Assembly (NCBI RefSeq): GCF_018332715.1
Contig: NZ_BOQP01000011.1
Coordinates: 248,001 to 312,000 of the forward strand
From: Winogradskya consettensis
GTDB taxonomy: Bacteria > Actinomycetota > Actinomycetes > Mycobacteriales > Micromonosporaceae
DNA: 64,000 nucleotides
Direction of reading: 5' to 3'
In this document: in pieces, positions 8,187 through 16,762 of the stretch
Layout of the letters: every line of letters begins with the position of its first letter
How positions within the stretch are numbered: position 1 is the first letter of the stretch
The notes under the pieces: generated by a model
What the model was told of the DNA's origin: nothing
Database searches by the model: none
The model's input: the letters and a program-made list of their open reading frames with translations, nothing else
Program-made: the position numbers and the translations under genes

Positions 8187-8836
8187 GGGCTGGTGCCTGC
8201 CGCGTTGAGGTGGGTGAGGACGGCGAGGACTCGGCGGTGGCCGCTGTCGGTGATGGCGAGGCCGAGTTTGGCGAAGATGTTGCCGATGTGTTTGTGGACC
8301 GCGTTGTCGGTGATGTGCAGGCGGTGGCCGATGGTGGTGTTGTCGTGGCCCTGCGCCATCAGGGCGAGCACCTCGCGTTCGCGGGCGGTGAGGGTGGCGA
8401 TCGGGTCGCCGGCACGCTGGACCAGCTGGGCGATGACCTCGGCGTCCATCGCTGTGCCACCGGCGGCGACGCGGTGCAGGGCGTCGACGAATTCCTCGAC
8501 CCGGCTGACGCGGTCCTTGAGGAGGTAGCCGATGCCGCCGCCGGTGGTGGCGAGCAGTTCGGCGGCGTACTGCTGCTCGACGTACTGAGACAGCACCAGG
8601 ATCGGCAGGCCGGGGTGTTCGCGACGGGCCCGGAGGGCGGCTCGGATGCCCTCGTCCCGAAATGACGGCGGCAGCCGGACGTCGACGATGGTGACGTCGG
8701 GCTGATGGTCCCGCACCGCGGTGAGGAAGTCCGCCGCGTTGTCGACGACGGCGGCCACCTGGCAGTCGTAGCGGCCGAGGAGCAGTTCCAGGCCGGTGGA
8801 CAGCAGCACGTTGTCCTCGGCGATCACAACCCGCAT
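8183..8836 (-). CDS. NarL/LuxR-type response regulator
   Basis: This 217-residue two-domain regulator has a receiver with VVIAEDN (acidic pocket), VTIVDVRLPP (phospho-accepting Asp) and LLKDRVSR (Lys), followed by a LuxR helix-turn-helix (LTAREREVLALMAQGHDN, then AVHKHIGNIFAKLGL). It is the partner of the histidine kinase immediately upstream; the two genes overlap by 13 bases. The target genes are unknown. Confidence 0.95.
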   Translation of the reverse strand: MRVVIAEDNVLLSTGLELLLGRYDCQVAAVVDNAADFLTAVRDHQPDVTIVDVRLPPSFRDEGIRAALRARREHPGLPILVLSQYVEQQYAAELLATTGGGIGYLLKDRVSRVEEFVDALHRVAAGGTAMDAEVIAQLVQRAGDPIATLTAREREVLALMAQGHDNTTIGHRLHITDNAVHKHIGNIFAKLGLAITDSGHRRVLAVLTHLNAAGTSP

Positions 8837-9975
8837 GGCAGCTCCATCGTGATGGTCGTGGGCCCGCCGGGTGGGCTGTCGATGGTGATGGTGCCGTCGA
8901 GGGCGAGGACCCGGCGCCGGATGCCGGCCAGTCCGGTGCCCCGCCGCTGATCGGCGCCGCCGATGCCGTTGTCGGTGACCACCACGGACAAGCGGTCTGC
9001 CGTACGGCTCACCCGTGCACCCGCCGTGGTTGCCCCGCTGTGTCTGGCGGCATTGGTGAGCGACTCGGCGACGGCGAAGTAGACGACGGCCTCCACGGCA
9101 GCCGGCACGCGTCCGAGATCGCCGATGTCCAGCCGGGTCGGCACGCCGCAGCGGGTCGTCACCGCGGTCAGTGCACCGTCGAGTCCCCGGTCCGCGAGGA
9201 TCGGGGGATAGACGCTGCGGATCACATCGCGGAGTTCGGTCATGGCCTCCTCGGTTCCTTCGTGGGCGTCGCGAAGAAGTTCTCCCAGGAACTGTTCGTC
9301 ACGGGGATCGTCGGACAGCACCTGTCTGGCGACGGCCAGCCGCATCGCGATCGACACCAGCCGGGCCTGGGTGCCGTCGTGCAGGTCGCGCTCGATGCGG
9401 CGCAGTTCCGCGCCGTGGGCGTCGAGCACGTCCGCCCGGGTGCGGGTCAGCACGGCGACCCGTTCGGCGAGCTCCCCGGCCGTCGAGTGCGACAGCACGA
9501 CCAGGCAGATCCGCGCGTGCGCACGAGCGATCGGTGGGAAGCCGAGGAAGGTGAGCGCGGCCAGCAGGACGATCTGCAGCGGGCCGAGGGTGAGCGCGGT
9601 CGTCCAGCCGGTCACCGCGATGTCGATGAACAGCCGTGGCCTTTCCTCGAAGGTGAACGCCCACCACAACGGCGTGGCGATCGTGGCGACGACGACGTTG
9701 CCCACGCACAGCAGCGCGAGCAGTCCGAGGGCCATCCCGGTTACGGCGTTCACCGGAAGCCAGAGCAGGGCGCGGCGCGTGGTGGGATCCGTGCGTGACG
9801 CCGGTGGCGTACCGAGCAGACGGCCGGCCCGGTCGCGGTGCCTGTCCGCCCACAGAAGAGCGAACCGCGGAGCGCACAGCAGCGGCAGTGCGAGCACCGT
9901 GACGATCCCGGACACCAGCGATCCCAGCAGGTAGATCCCGCTGCGCCGCACCTGAGACCACCGCCCGCGTGACAT
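8824..9975 (-). CDS. Sensor histidine kinase, HisKA_3 (NarL-partner) type
   Basis: The 383-residue kinase has an N-terminal membrane region with about four helices (residues 15-40, 72-105, 115-145, 150-165). The H-box RRIERDLHDGTQARL follows, with the phosphorylated His at about 199, then a HATPase domain with AVAESLTNAARHS (N-box), VVTDNGIGGA (G1) and GTGLAGIRRRV (G2). There is no extracytoplasmic sensor domain of any size, suggesting that it senses membrane or intramembrane signals, as DesK-like kinases do. Confidence 0.94.
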   Translation of the reverse strand: MSRGRWSQVRRSGIYLLGSLVSGIVTVLALPLLCAPRFALLWADRHRDRAGRLLGTPPASRTDPTTRRALLWLPVNAVTGMALGLLALLCVGNVVVATIATPLWWAFTFEERPRLFIDIAVTGWTTALTLGPLQIVLLAALTFLGFPPIARAHARICLVVLSHSTAGELAERVAVLTRTRADVLDAHGAELRRIERDLHDGTQARLVSIAMRLAVARQVLSDDPRDEQFLGELLRDAHEGTEEAMTELRDVIRSVYPPILADRGLDGALTAVTTRCGVPTRLDIGDLGRVPAAVEAVVYFAVAESLTNAARHSGATTAGARVSRTADRLSVVVTDNGIGGADQRRGTGLAGIRRRVLALDGTITIDSPPGGPTTITMELPCGL

Positions 9976-10063
9976 GGCGTCGAGTCTGCCCCGGCGGTGA
10001 CCACCGTGGCACTACAGCCAGCTGTATCGTCTGCCGCCGCCGTACCTCATAGCGTCGGACGGC

Positions 10064-11158
10064 ATGGGATTGAACAGCGTATTAGCGATGGCCGTGATCG
10101 TGGCCCTCACCGGCGCCGGGGTGGAACGGGACGCCGACGCCCTCCACGCACTCGGGGTGACCGGCGTGCAGGCCCGGGTCACCACCTCCGACGGACGGCA
10201 CCACACAGCAACCAGCGGGGTCGCCGACCTCGCCACCGGCCGGCCGATGATGCCCGATGGACGTTTCCGGATCGCGAGCACCCACAAGGCGTTCGAGGCC
10301 GTCATCGCGCTGCAGCTCGTCGGGGAGCGCAGGCTGTCCCTCGACGACACCGTCGAGCGGTGGCTACCCGGCGTCGTGCGCGGCAACGGTTACGACGGGA
10401 GCGGGATCACCGTGCGCCAGCTCCTGCAGAACACCAGCGGCATCACCGATGACCTGCCCGGATACACGACGCCAGCGGAATACCTCGAGCAGCGCTACGA
10501 CGTCTACACCCGCGAGCAACTCGTGGCGCGGGCGATGAAGCACCCCTTGGCATCGGGATGGCATTACTCCAACACCGGCTTCATCCTGGTCGCGATGATC
10601 ATCGAACGGGTCACCGGCCGCTCCCTGCGCGAGGAGACCGAAGATCGGATAGTCCGGCCACTCGGCCTGCACGACACGACGTTCCCGGGGACGTCGGCGG
10701 GCCTGCCGGGGCCGCACGCGCAGGCGTACCAGCTCTTCGGGACCGGCGAGCTGACGGATGTCACCGAACAGGTCTCCGGCGACCCGGACTCCGTCATTTC
10801 CAGCACCAAAGATCTGGACCGATTTTTCCGTACGCTGCTGAGCGGCGGACTTCTGCGACCGGCACAACTGGCCGACATGAAAAGAACCGTGCCGGTCAGC
10901 GCCGACATCGAACAGATCTGGCCCCACGGACAGTACGGGCTCGGCCTTGCCCGCCGCCCGCTGCCGTGCGGCGGTTTCTACTGGGGTCACGACGGCGGCG
11001 ACGCCGGTTTCATCACGGGCACCGGCGTCACCGACGACGGCCGGCGTAGTGCGGTGGTGTCCATGTCGGCCGCGCTCGGAGACACGCTGGAGCACCAGCT
11101 CCAGCAGCAACACGCGGCCGACACCCTGATCGAGAACGCCCTGTGCGGCCGCGCCTGA
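10064..11158 (+). CDS. Serine beta-lactamase-like / D-alanyl-D-alanine carboxypeptidase family enzyme
   Basis: The 364-residue protein has a short hydrophobic N-terminus that may be a signal sequence. Class C-type catalytic motifs are visible: S72-THK75 (SxxK nucleophile), Y168-S-N170 (YxN) and H309-D-G (KTG equivalent). Proteins of this family are D-Ala-D-Ala carboxypeptidases, esterases or beta-lactamases, and motifs alone cannot separate these. It is divergent from the two-component pair and may be its target. The next gene on the opposite strand ends six bases away. Confidence 0.88.
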   Translation: MGLNSVLAMAVIVALTGAGVERDADALHALGVTGVQARVTTSDGRHHTATSGVADLATGRPMMPDGRFRIASTHKAFEAVIALQLVGERRLSLDDTVERWLPGVVRGNGYDGSGITVRQLLQNTSGITDDLPGYTTPAEYLEQRYDVYTREQLVARAMKHPLASGWHYSNTGFILVAMIIERVTGRSLREETEDRIVRPLGLHDTTFPGTSAGLPGPHAQAYQLFGTGELTDVTEQVSGDPDSVISSTKDLDRFFRTLLSGGLLRPAQLADMKRTVPVSADIEQIWPHGQYGLGLARRPLPCGGFYWGHDGGDAGFITGTGVTDDGRRSAVVSMSAALGDTLEHQLQQQHAADTLIENALCGRA

Positions 11159-11164
11159 CGGTGG

Positions 11165-12223
11165 TCAGCGGGCCCGGCCGGCGGTCAGCCAGCTGCGCAC
11201 CCGGCCCACCCCGAAGCCCGCCGGGAGCAGGTCACGCCGGCGGACCTCGGCCAGGATCCAGGCCGGGCAGCGGCCCCGGTACGAGCGGAAGGACTCCGCG
11301 GGCAGTGGCATCGGGTTCAGCGCGAGCCAGCTGTCCTTGGTCAGGATCGCCCGGCACCGGTTGCGGGGCAGTGGCAGGTAGTCGGCGAAGCGGCTCTTGT
11401 CCTGGCTCGTGATCTTCAGGATCGTGGCCTGATCGCCACCGCCGCGCAGCACCAGTACCGGCCGGTCCTTGCCCTCGTCGTCGCCGTCGAACGTCACGAA
11501 GGCGTTCCAGATCTCTCCCGCCGTCGGCCTCCGCCTGCTGTCGGGCAGCAGGGCGGGCGCCAAGTGGCGGACCACCGCGATCGCCAGCAGGAGAATGGCG
11601 AGGGCGCCCAGCGGCTCGACGAGCAGCATCACCCAGAGCGTCCGCGGCGAGGCTGTACGCGGATCCGCGTACACCGGGACGTGGTTCGTTATCGCCCAGG
11701 CCGCCACCAGACCGGTCGCCGACAGCAGCACGAACGCCCGCACGACGAGGTGCAGGACCCCCGGCCGGCGGATGAACTCGAACGCGGCGACGGTCAACAT
11801 CAGCGCGGCCAAGGAGACCGCGGCCGCCGTCCAGAACGCGTCGACCGGGAAACCCACGAGACGGGCAAGGTATCTCGCACCCGAGCAGCAGACCAGCAGG
11901 ATCAGCGCCCGGCCCGCGACGGCGAGTAGGGGTTCCCGGCTGTGCGAGCGGAAACGGCGTGCCAGCAAAAGGGCCACTGCCAGCGCGATCAGCAGGGTCG
12001 TCCAGACCGCGCCGCTGCTGCCGGGGTTGCCGGTGAGCAGGTCAGCCGGAGCCGCCAGGAGCAGCGCCGCGCAGCCGTAGATCGCTACCACGCCCGCGGC
12101 GATCACCGGCCCGGTCAGGCGCAGGAAAGCATCCACGCGATCCCCGGCGATCACGCACAGCAGCACGCTGACGATCAGCGTGGTGATCACCACGAGTGCA
12201 CCGGTCCCACTCAGCAGATCCAT
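11165..12223 (-). CDS. Polytopic membrane protein with C-terminal PemK/MazF-like domain
   Basis: The 352-residue protein starts with about seven hydrophobic helices (residues 5-225). After DSRRRPTAGEIW a soluble domain of about 115 residues begins. GEIWNAFVTFDG, KDRPVLVLRG, ATILKITS and the later KDSWLALNP follow the order seen in PemK/MazF-fold toxins (start strand with W, RP-V-V strand, KxTS). Most members of that fold are small free RNases, so fusion to a membrane region is unusual. Catalytic activity is not certain: the Arg of RPV and the Thr-Ser are present, but other positions cannot be judged. No antitoxin gene is adjacent. Confidence 0.6.
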   Translation of the reverse strand: MDLLSGTGALVVITTLIVSVLLCVIAGDRVDAFLRLTGPVIAAGVVAIYGCAALLLAAPADLLTGNPGSSGAVWTTLLIALAVALLLARRFRSHSREPLLAVAGRALILLVCCSGARYLARLVGFPVDAFWTAAAVSLAALMLTVAAFEFIRRPGVLHLVVRAFVLLSATGLVAAWAITNHVPVYADPRTASPRTLWVMLLVEPLGALAILLLAIAVVRHLAPALLPDSRRRPTAGEIWNAFVTFDGDDEGKDRPVLVLRGGGDQATILKITSQDKSRFADYLPLPRNRCRAILTKDSWLALNPMPLPAESFRSYRGRCPAWILAEVRRRDLLPAGFGVGRVRSWLTAGRAR

Positions 12224-12295
12224 CTCCGCACCCCCCGTCGTTCACCTCACCCTGCCATGACGGGGATCCTGAGTGGACTGTCCGAATGGTGGACG

Positions 12296-13459
12296 TCAGT
12301 TCACACCGGAGGTGAGCTCGGCGAAGAGCCGGTTCGCGGCGGGCGAGGCGAATTGGCGCTGCAGTTCCGCCCGGGCGATCTTCTTGCGGAATTCTCCCGC
12401 GTAGGTTGTGTCGCCGGCGTCGTGCATCGTGTCCGTGATCCAGGCGGCGAAGGCCTGGTAGTTCCAGATGTGGCCCAGGCAGTCGTCGGAGTAGCTGTCG
12501 AGCAGGGCATCGTCGTTGTTCCTGACCTGCTGGATGACGGCGCGCGCGAACGTCTCGGCATCGTTGAGGGCGAGGTTGATGCCTTTCGCGCTCATCGGCG
12601 GCACGATGTGCGCGGCGTCGCCGAGCAGGTAGAGCCGGCCGTACCGCATGGGTTCGTAGACCACGCTGCGCAGGGGCACGATCCGCTTGTCGATGATCGG
12701 TCCGGTCTGCCGGGCGGAGCCGTACCGGGCTTCGAGTTCGCTCCAGATCCGCTCGTCCGGCCACTGCGCCACAGTGGATTCGAGGGGGATCTGGAGGTAG
12801 ATGCGGCTGGCGTTCGCCCCGCGGGGGATCAGGCCGGCGAGGCCACGCGAGTGGATGGCCATGCCCGAGGAGGTTCCCGGCACCGCGGCGAGGACGCTGA
12901 GCCACGCGTAGCCGTACTCGTGGGAGTAGCGGGTCAGGATCCCGTCGGGGATAGATGCCCGGCTGACGCCCCTGTCGCCGTCGCAACCGGCGACGAAGCT
13001 GGCGCGGATGACCTCTTCCGAGCCGTCGGTGCCGCGGTACCGCGCGAGGGGGACGTCGGTCGTGAGGTCGGCCAGGGTGACGTCGGAGGCCTGGAAGCGG
13101 AGGTCTCCGCCGTCGCGCAGGAAGGCGTCGGTGAGGTTGCGGACGAGGACCTGCTGGGGGCAGAGGATGCTGTCGTTGTTGTCCTCGTCGTCGAACTCGA
13201 TCGGCAACTCTTCGCCGTCGATCCAGAAGCCGCCCGCGACCTCGGGCAGTGGGTCGCCGTTCAGCACCTCGCCAAGACCCCAGGCTCGATACATGCGTAC
13301 GCCGCGCGCGTCGACCGTCCCGGCACGCTGGCGCTGTTCGACGTATTCGCGGGTGTTCTTCTCCAGGACGATGCAGCTGACATCGTTGCGGAGCAGGAAG
13401 TTGCCGAGCGTGAGCCCGGCGACCCCGGCTCCGACGATGACGACGGTGGTTTCGATCAT
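12296..13459 (-). CDS. pobA: 4-hydroxybenzoate 3-monooxygenase-like FAD hydroxylase
   Basis: The 387-residue class A flavoprotein monooxygenase shows VIVGAGVAGLTLG (FAD ADP-binding, residues 7-19), CDGDRGVSR (DG motif) and GDAAHIVPPMSAKG (FAD ribityl/flavin motif), then LNDAETFA. The GDAAHIVPP-AKG motif and an R-Q-R-AG segment near residue 45 match p-hydroxybenzoate hydroxylase closely, and the length fits (about 390). It would convert 4-hydroxybenzoate to protocatechuate with NAD(P)H. An AraC regulator gene lies directly upstream on the same strand, as PobR does in several bacteria. No downstream protocatechuate genes are in the window. Confidence 0.85.
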   Translation of the reverse strand: MIETTVVIVGAGVAGLTLGNFLLRNDVSCIVLEKNTREYVEQRQRAGTVDARGVRMYRAWGLGEVLNGDPLPEVAGGFWIDGEELPIEFDDEDNNDSILCPQQVLVRNLTDAFLRDGGDLRFQASDVTLADLTTDVPLARYRGTDGSEEVIRASFVAGCDGDRGVSRASIPDGILTRYSHEYGYAWLSVLAAVPGTSSGMAIHSRGLAGLIPRGANASRIYLQIPLESTVAQWPDERIWSELEARYGSARQTGPIIDKRIVPLRSVVYEPMRYGRLYLLGDAAHIVPPMSAKGINLALNDAETFARAVIQQVRNNDDALLDSYSDDCLGHIWNYQAFAAWITDTMHDAGDTTYAGEFRKKIARAELQRQFASPAANRLFAELTSGVN

Positions 13460-13547
13460 CAGGTCCAGCCTCCATGACGTGGTGCGATGCGGTGATCACC
13501 ACTCTGCTCGCCGCCCCGATCGCCGACCACCGTTAACTGGACGGCAT

Positions 13548-14363
13548 TTACCGGGAACCCGCCAAGCCGTGCTGCGCTTGATAGCGACCCGGCGTCTGAC
13601 CGACCACCTCGGTGAACGCCTCGATGAAGCTGGTCGGGTTCAGCCATCCGCACAGCGCCGCGGTCTCGGTGACGGAGCGGCCGTCGGTGAGGTGGATCAG
13701 GCCGTGCTGGACGCGCAGGACGGTGCGCCACCGGTGGAAGCTCATGCTCAGCTCGGCGTGGAAGAGCCGGCTCAGGGTGCGCTCGCTCGCCCCGGCGATG
13801 CGGCCCAGCTCGTGCAGCGTTGACGAGCGGGCGGGGTTCTCGTGCAGCAGATCGGTCACCTTCTGCAGCCGGTCGTCGCGAGGCTCCGGCAGGTGCAGGG
13901 ACTCCTCGGGGATCTTGGTGAGTTCGTCGATGATGACGGCACACAACCGGTCGTGGGCGCCCGGGCGCGTCTCGGGCCGGTCGGTCAGAGCCAGCAGGAC
14001 CTCGCGCAACAGGGGATCGACCGCGAAGACGCTCGGGTGCGCCACCAGGTCGCCGCAGCGTTCGGCCGGAATCGCGATGAGCCGGACATCGGTCTCGCCG
14101 TAGAAGCGATGCGAATGCCGGAATCCCGGCGGCGTCCACGTCACCCGGTTGGCCGGTGCCACCCAGGTGCCCCGGTCGGTGGTCGTGGCCAGGGCGCCCG
14201 CGGCGGCGTACACCAATTGGCCCTCGGGGTGTGAATGGGGCGCGAGCTGAAACCCGTGCGGAAGCCATCCCGCGCCGCTCGGGGTGTCCCCGTGCAGATC
14301 GTCCGACGGCGGGAAGGTGTGGCGGGCTTCCGGCATAGGACGGCAGCTTACCGGTGATCGCAT
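13548..14363 (-). CDS. AraC-family regulator next to pobA
   Basis: The 271-residue protein has an N-terminal cupin-like sensor (HSHPEGQLVYAAAGALATTT) and a C-terminal double helix-turn-helix (LHELGRIAGASERTLSRLF, then TETAALCGWLNPTSFIEAF). Its order and strand relative to the hydroxylase, 88 bases apart, suggest that it controls that gene in response to an aromatic acid. The ATG at 14336 (MPEARHTF) is an alternative start. Confidence 0.9.
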   Translation of the reverse strand: MRSPVSCRPMPEARHTFPPSDDLHGDTPSGAGWLPHGFQLAPHSHPEGQLVYAAAGALATTTDRGTWVAPANRVTWTPPGFRHSHRFYGETDVRLIAIPAERCGDLVAHPSVFAVDPLLREVLLALTDRPETRPGAHDRLCAVIIDELTKIPEESLHLPEPRDDRLQKVTDLLHENPARSSTLHELGRIAGASERTLSRLFHAELSMSFHRWRTVLRVQHGLIHLTDGRSVTETAALCGWLNPTSFIEAFTEVVGQTPGRYQAQHGLAGSR

Positions 14364-14448
14364 CCCTTCGGCCGGCCAAGGATGAGCCGATGGACAGCCT
14401 TGATGAGCTGACGAGACAGGGCAGGGCGGGCCTCGGCTGACCGGATGT

Positions 14449-15321
14449 CTACAACTGCGGCTTGTTGTCGGCGGTGATCAGGGCCAGCAGGGCCAGCGCC
14501 TCGGCCGACGGCGAGCCTGCCGGCGCCGTGCAGGTGACGAGGATCTGGTCCGGGCTGCTCAGGGAGCGCAGCGACTGCTGGGTCGTGGTCAGCCGTCCCA
14601 CCAGGGGATGGTGCAGGTCGTAGTCCGTGGTGGCGCACGGCTGCACGCTGTGGTCGGCCCACAGCTCGGCGAACTCGGCACTTCTCATGGACAGCGTGCC
14701 GATCAGCGTGGCAAGGACCGTGTCGTGCGGATGCAGGCCGACGACGAGGCGCAGGTTGCCGACGACGGCCCGCGCCTTCGCTGCCCAGTCGACGTACAGA
14801 TCCTGTTGGTAGCCGTCGAGGAAGACAAGTTCGGCCATGTTCGGCCGGTTGCCGGGATCGGCCGGCGCTTCGCGGGCGAGGTCGAGACCGAGGAGCGCAT
14901 GCCCGGCCGCATTCCAGGCGAGCACATCGGTACGCCGCCCGAGCACGACGGCCGGCACGTCGCCGAGCACCGCCAGGAGATCGGCGAGGGCCGGATCCAC
15001 CTGCTCGACGGGCGGCGGCTGGGCTCCCTGCCTGGTGTGCCCGGCAGCGGCAAGCGCGTGCAGGTGTGCCCGCTCGGTCTCGTTCAGCCGCAGCGCCCGC
15101 GCGATCGCGTCGAGGATCTCCGCCGAGGCGTTGCGGGACTGCCCCTGTTCGAGCCGGGTGTAGTACGACGCACTCACGCCCGCCAGCAGGCCCAGCTCCT
15201 CCCTGCGCAGCCCGGCGACCCGGCGCCGGTCGCCATAGGTGGCCAGTCCCACGTCCTCCGGGGTCACCCGGGCGCGCCATGCCTGCAGGGCCTCACCCAA
15301 CGGCCATTCGATCGTGCTCAT
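14449..15321 (-). CDS. XRE-family regulator with MmyB-like ligand-binding domain
   Basis: Starting at ATG 15321, the 290-residue protein has an N-terminal Cro/C1-type helix-turn-helix with RREELGLLAGVSASYYTRLE. A MmyB-like PAS-related domain follows (WNAAGHALLGLD, ELWADHSVQP), the usual actinobacterial arrangement. The open frame extends far upstream, but that stretch is low-complexity and overlaps the divergent gene. It is divergent from the secreted SMP-30-like gene at 15473, with 151 bases between them, and probably controls it. Confidence 0.88.
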   Translation of the reverse strand: MSTIEWPLGEALQAWRARVTPEDVGLATYGDRRRVAGLRREELGLLAGVSASYYTRLEQGQSRNASAEILDAIARALRLNETERAHLHALAAAGHTRQGAQPPPVEQVDPALADLLAVLGDVPAVVLGRRTDVLAWNAAGHALLGLDLAREAPADPGNRPNMAELVFLDGYQQDLYVDWAAKARAVVGNLRLVVGLHPHDTVLATLIGTLSMRSAEFAELWADHSVQPCATTDYDLHHPLVGRLTTTQQSLRSLSSPDQILVTCTAPAGSPSAEALALLALITADNKPQL

Positions 15322-15472
15322 ATTCCGAGTATGCGGGGCCGGTGCGGCCGCAGCCTGACCCTGCGAGGGGTAGGCACAAGGCGGGCTGGTTCCCGGCATC
15401 GGATCGGGCGTTACCTGTGATCCGTCAGCGGACAACAACCGCACCGGAATCCTCCGGACCAGGAGAAATCTC

Positions 15473-16444
15473 GTGAACAACATCTTCAGCCGTCGGCTCG
15501 TCATCGCCGCGGCCCTCGCCGGCCTCCTGAGCGGCTCCGTCGTGTCCGGCGTGCCCGCCGTCGCCGGCGTACCCGCCGTCGGGTCGGTCAGCTCCGCTTC
15601 GGTTACCGGCGCGCGGGTCGCCGTACATTTCAATCTTGCCGCCGGGCAGATGCCGGAGAACATCGTCCTGGACCACCACGGCAGTGTCGATGTGACCTTC
15701 GCCGGCAGCCGTCAGGTCGCCCGCGTCGATGCCCGCGGCGCCATCACCGTGCTCGCCACCCTGCCCGCACCGGCAGACCCGGCTGCGGTGACCCCCGTGC
15801 TCGGGTTCCCGCTGGTCACCGGTCTGGTCCGCGACGGCCGGACCTTCTACGTCGCCTACGCCACCGGCTCCGCCGCCGAGACCGGCATCTGGAAGTTCAC
15901 CGAGGGTGGTACGCCCCGGCGCATCGCCGCGCTCCCCGCCGACGGACTGCCCAACGGCATGGCGCAGGACCCCGCCACCGGCACGCTGTACGTGAGCGAC
16001 TCGGTCCTCGGAGCCGTCTACGCCGTCTCACCGGCGGGCCGGGTGCGCACGGTCAGTTCCGACCCCGCGCTGGCCGCCGACGGCCTGCTCGGCGTGAACG
16101 GCGTCAAAGTGCGCGACAACGAGGTGTACGTCTCCAACCTCGACAGGGGCACCGTCCTGCGCTTCCCGATCGGCGGCGGCCCGGTCCGCGTCGTGGCCTC
16201 CGGCCTGGCCGGGATCGACGACTTCGAGTTCACCGGTCGCGGCCACGAGATCGTCGCGGCACTCAACACGGGCAGCGAAGTCGTCCTCGTCGATCACGGG
16301 CACGCGCAGGTGCTGCTCACCGCCGCCGACGGACTGTCCAACCCCACCTCGGTCGCCGTACGTGGCCGCACGATCCTCGTGCCCAGCGCCGCCTACGTCA
16401 CCCAGCAGGACCCGAACCTGGTGATCGGAACGTTGCACGAATGA
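15473..16444 (+). CDS. Secreted SMP-30/NHL-like beta-propeller protein
   Basis: GTG start with AGGAG eight bases upstream. The 323-residue protein has a Sec signal peptide (residues 1-32, LVIAAALAGLLSG). The mature part has propeller-like repeats such as PENIVLDHHGSVDVTFAGS, GMAQDPATGTLYVSDS and VNGVKVRDNEVYVSNLDRGT, as in SMP-30/gluconolactonase-like proteins. The catalytic metal residues cannot be confirmed, so lactonase activity is only possible. It is divergent from the XRE/MmyB regulator. Confidence 0.8.
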   Translation: MNNIFSRRLVIAAALAGLLSGSVVSGVPAVAGVPAVGSVSSASVTGARVAVHFNLAAGQMPENIVLDHHGSVDVTFAGSRQVARVDARGAITVLATLPAPADPAAVTPVLGFPLVTGLVRDGRTFYVAYATGSAAETGIWKFTEGGTPRRIAALPADGLPNGMAQDPATGTLYVSDSVLGAVYAVSPAGRVRTVSSDPALAADGLLGVNGVKVRDNEVYVSNLDRGTVLRFPIGGGPVRVVASGLAGIDDFEFTGRGHEIVAALNTGSEVVLVDHGHAQVLLTAADGLSNPTSVAVRGRTILVPSAAYVTQQDPNLVIGTLHE

Positions 16445-16458
16445 CTTCTTCGGCGCGC

Positions 16459-16689
16459 TCAACCCTCGCTGCGGACCCAGCCGTACACGACGGCGATCAA
16501 CGCCAGGGCGATGATCGCGGTGAACCGGACGAACTCGAACGTCTTGCCGTACGCCTTCTTCCGGGCGCCCGGTAGCCCGCCCTTGGCCTTCTGGTGGTCG
16601 GCTCGGGCGGAGCGACTGCCGTCCAGGAGACGCGCGAACTTCATCCCGATGAACAGTGCCGCGATCGCGCCGAGAATGAACAGGCCCAT
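16459..16689 (-). CDS. Small two-helix membrane protein
   Basis: The best start is ATG 16689, preceded by AAAGGGG; an in-frame ATG at 16743 lacks a ribosome site. The 76-residue product has one membrane helix at the N-terminus (LFILGAIAALFIGMKFA), a basic loop (ARADHQKAKGGLPGARKKAYGK) split by the membrane, and a second helix (FTAIIALALIAVVYGWV). No family is recognised. It lies just downstream of the STAND regulator gene on the same strand. Confidence 0.65.
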   Translation of the reverse strand: MGLFILGAIAALFIGMKFARLLDGSRSARADHQKAKGGLPGARKKAYGKTFEFVRFTAIIALALIAVVYGWVRSEG

Positions 16690-16762
16690 GGCAACCCCTT
16701 TGCCGACGGCGACCTGACTCTGATCACCGTATTGAAGGTCCATCGCGGTAACCAGGCGCTGT

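Noticed and set aside
12042..13502. Minus-strand frame (486 codons) in another frame of the pobA region
   Set aside because: The 12296-13459 frame has the FAD motifs GAGVAG and GDAAH; the longer one is Arg-rich and without motifs.
16690..16743. Extended start for the small membrane protein at 16743
   Set aside because: No ribosome site there, while ATG 16689 has AAAGGGG at the right distance.
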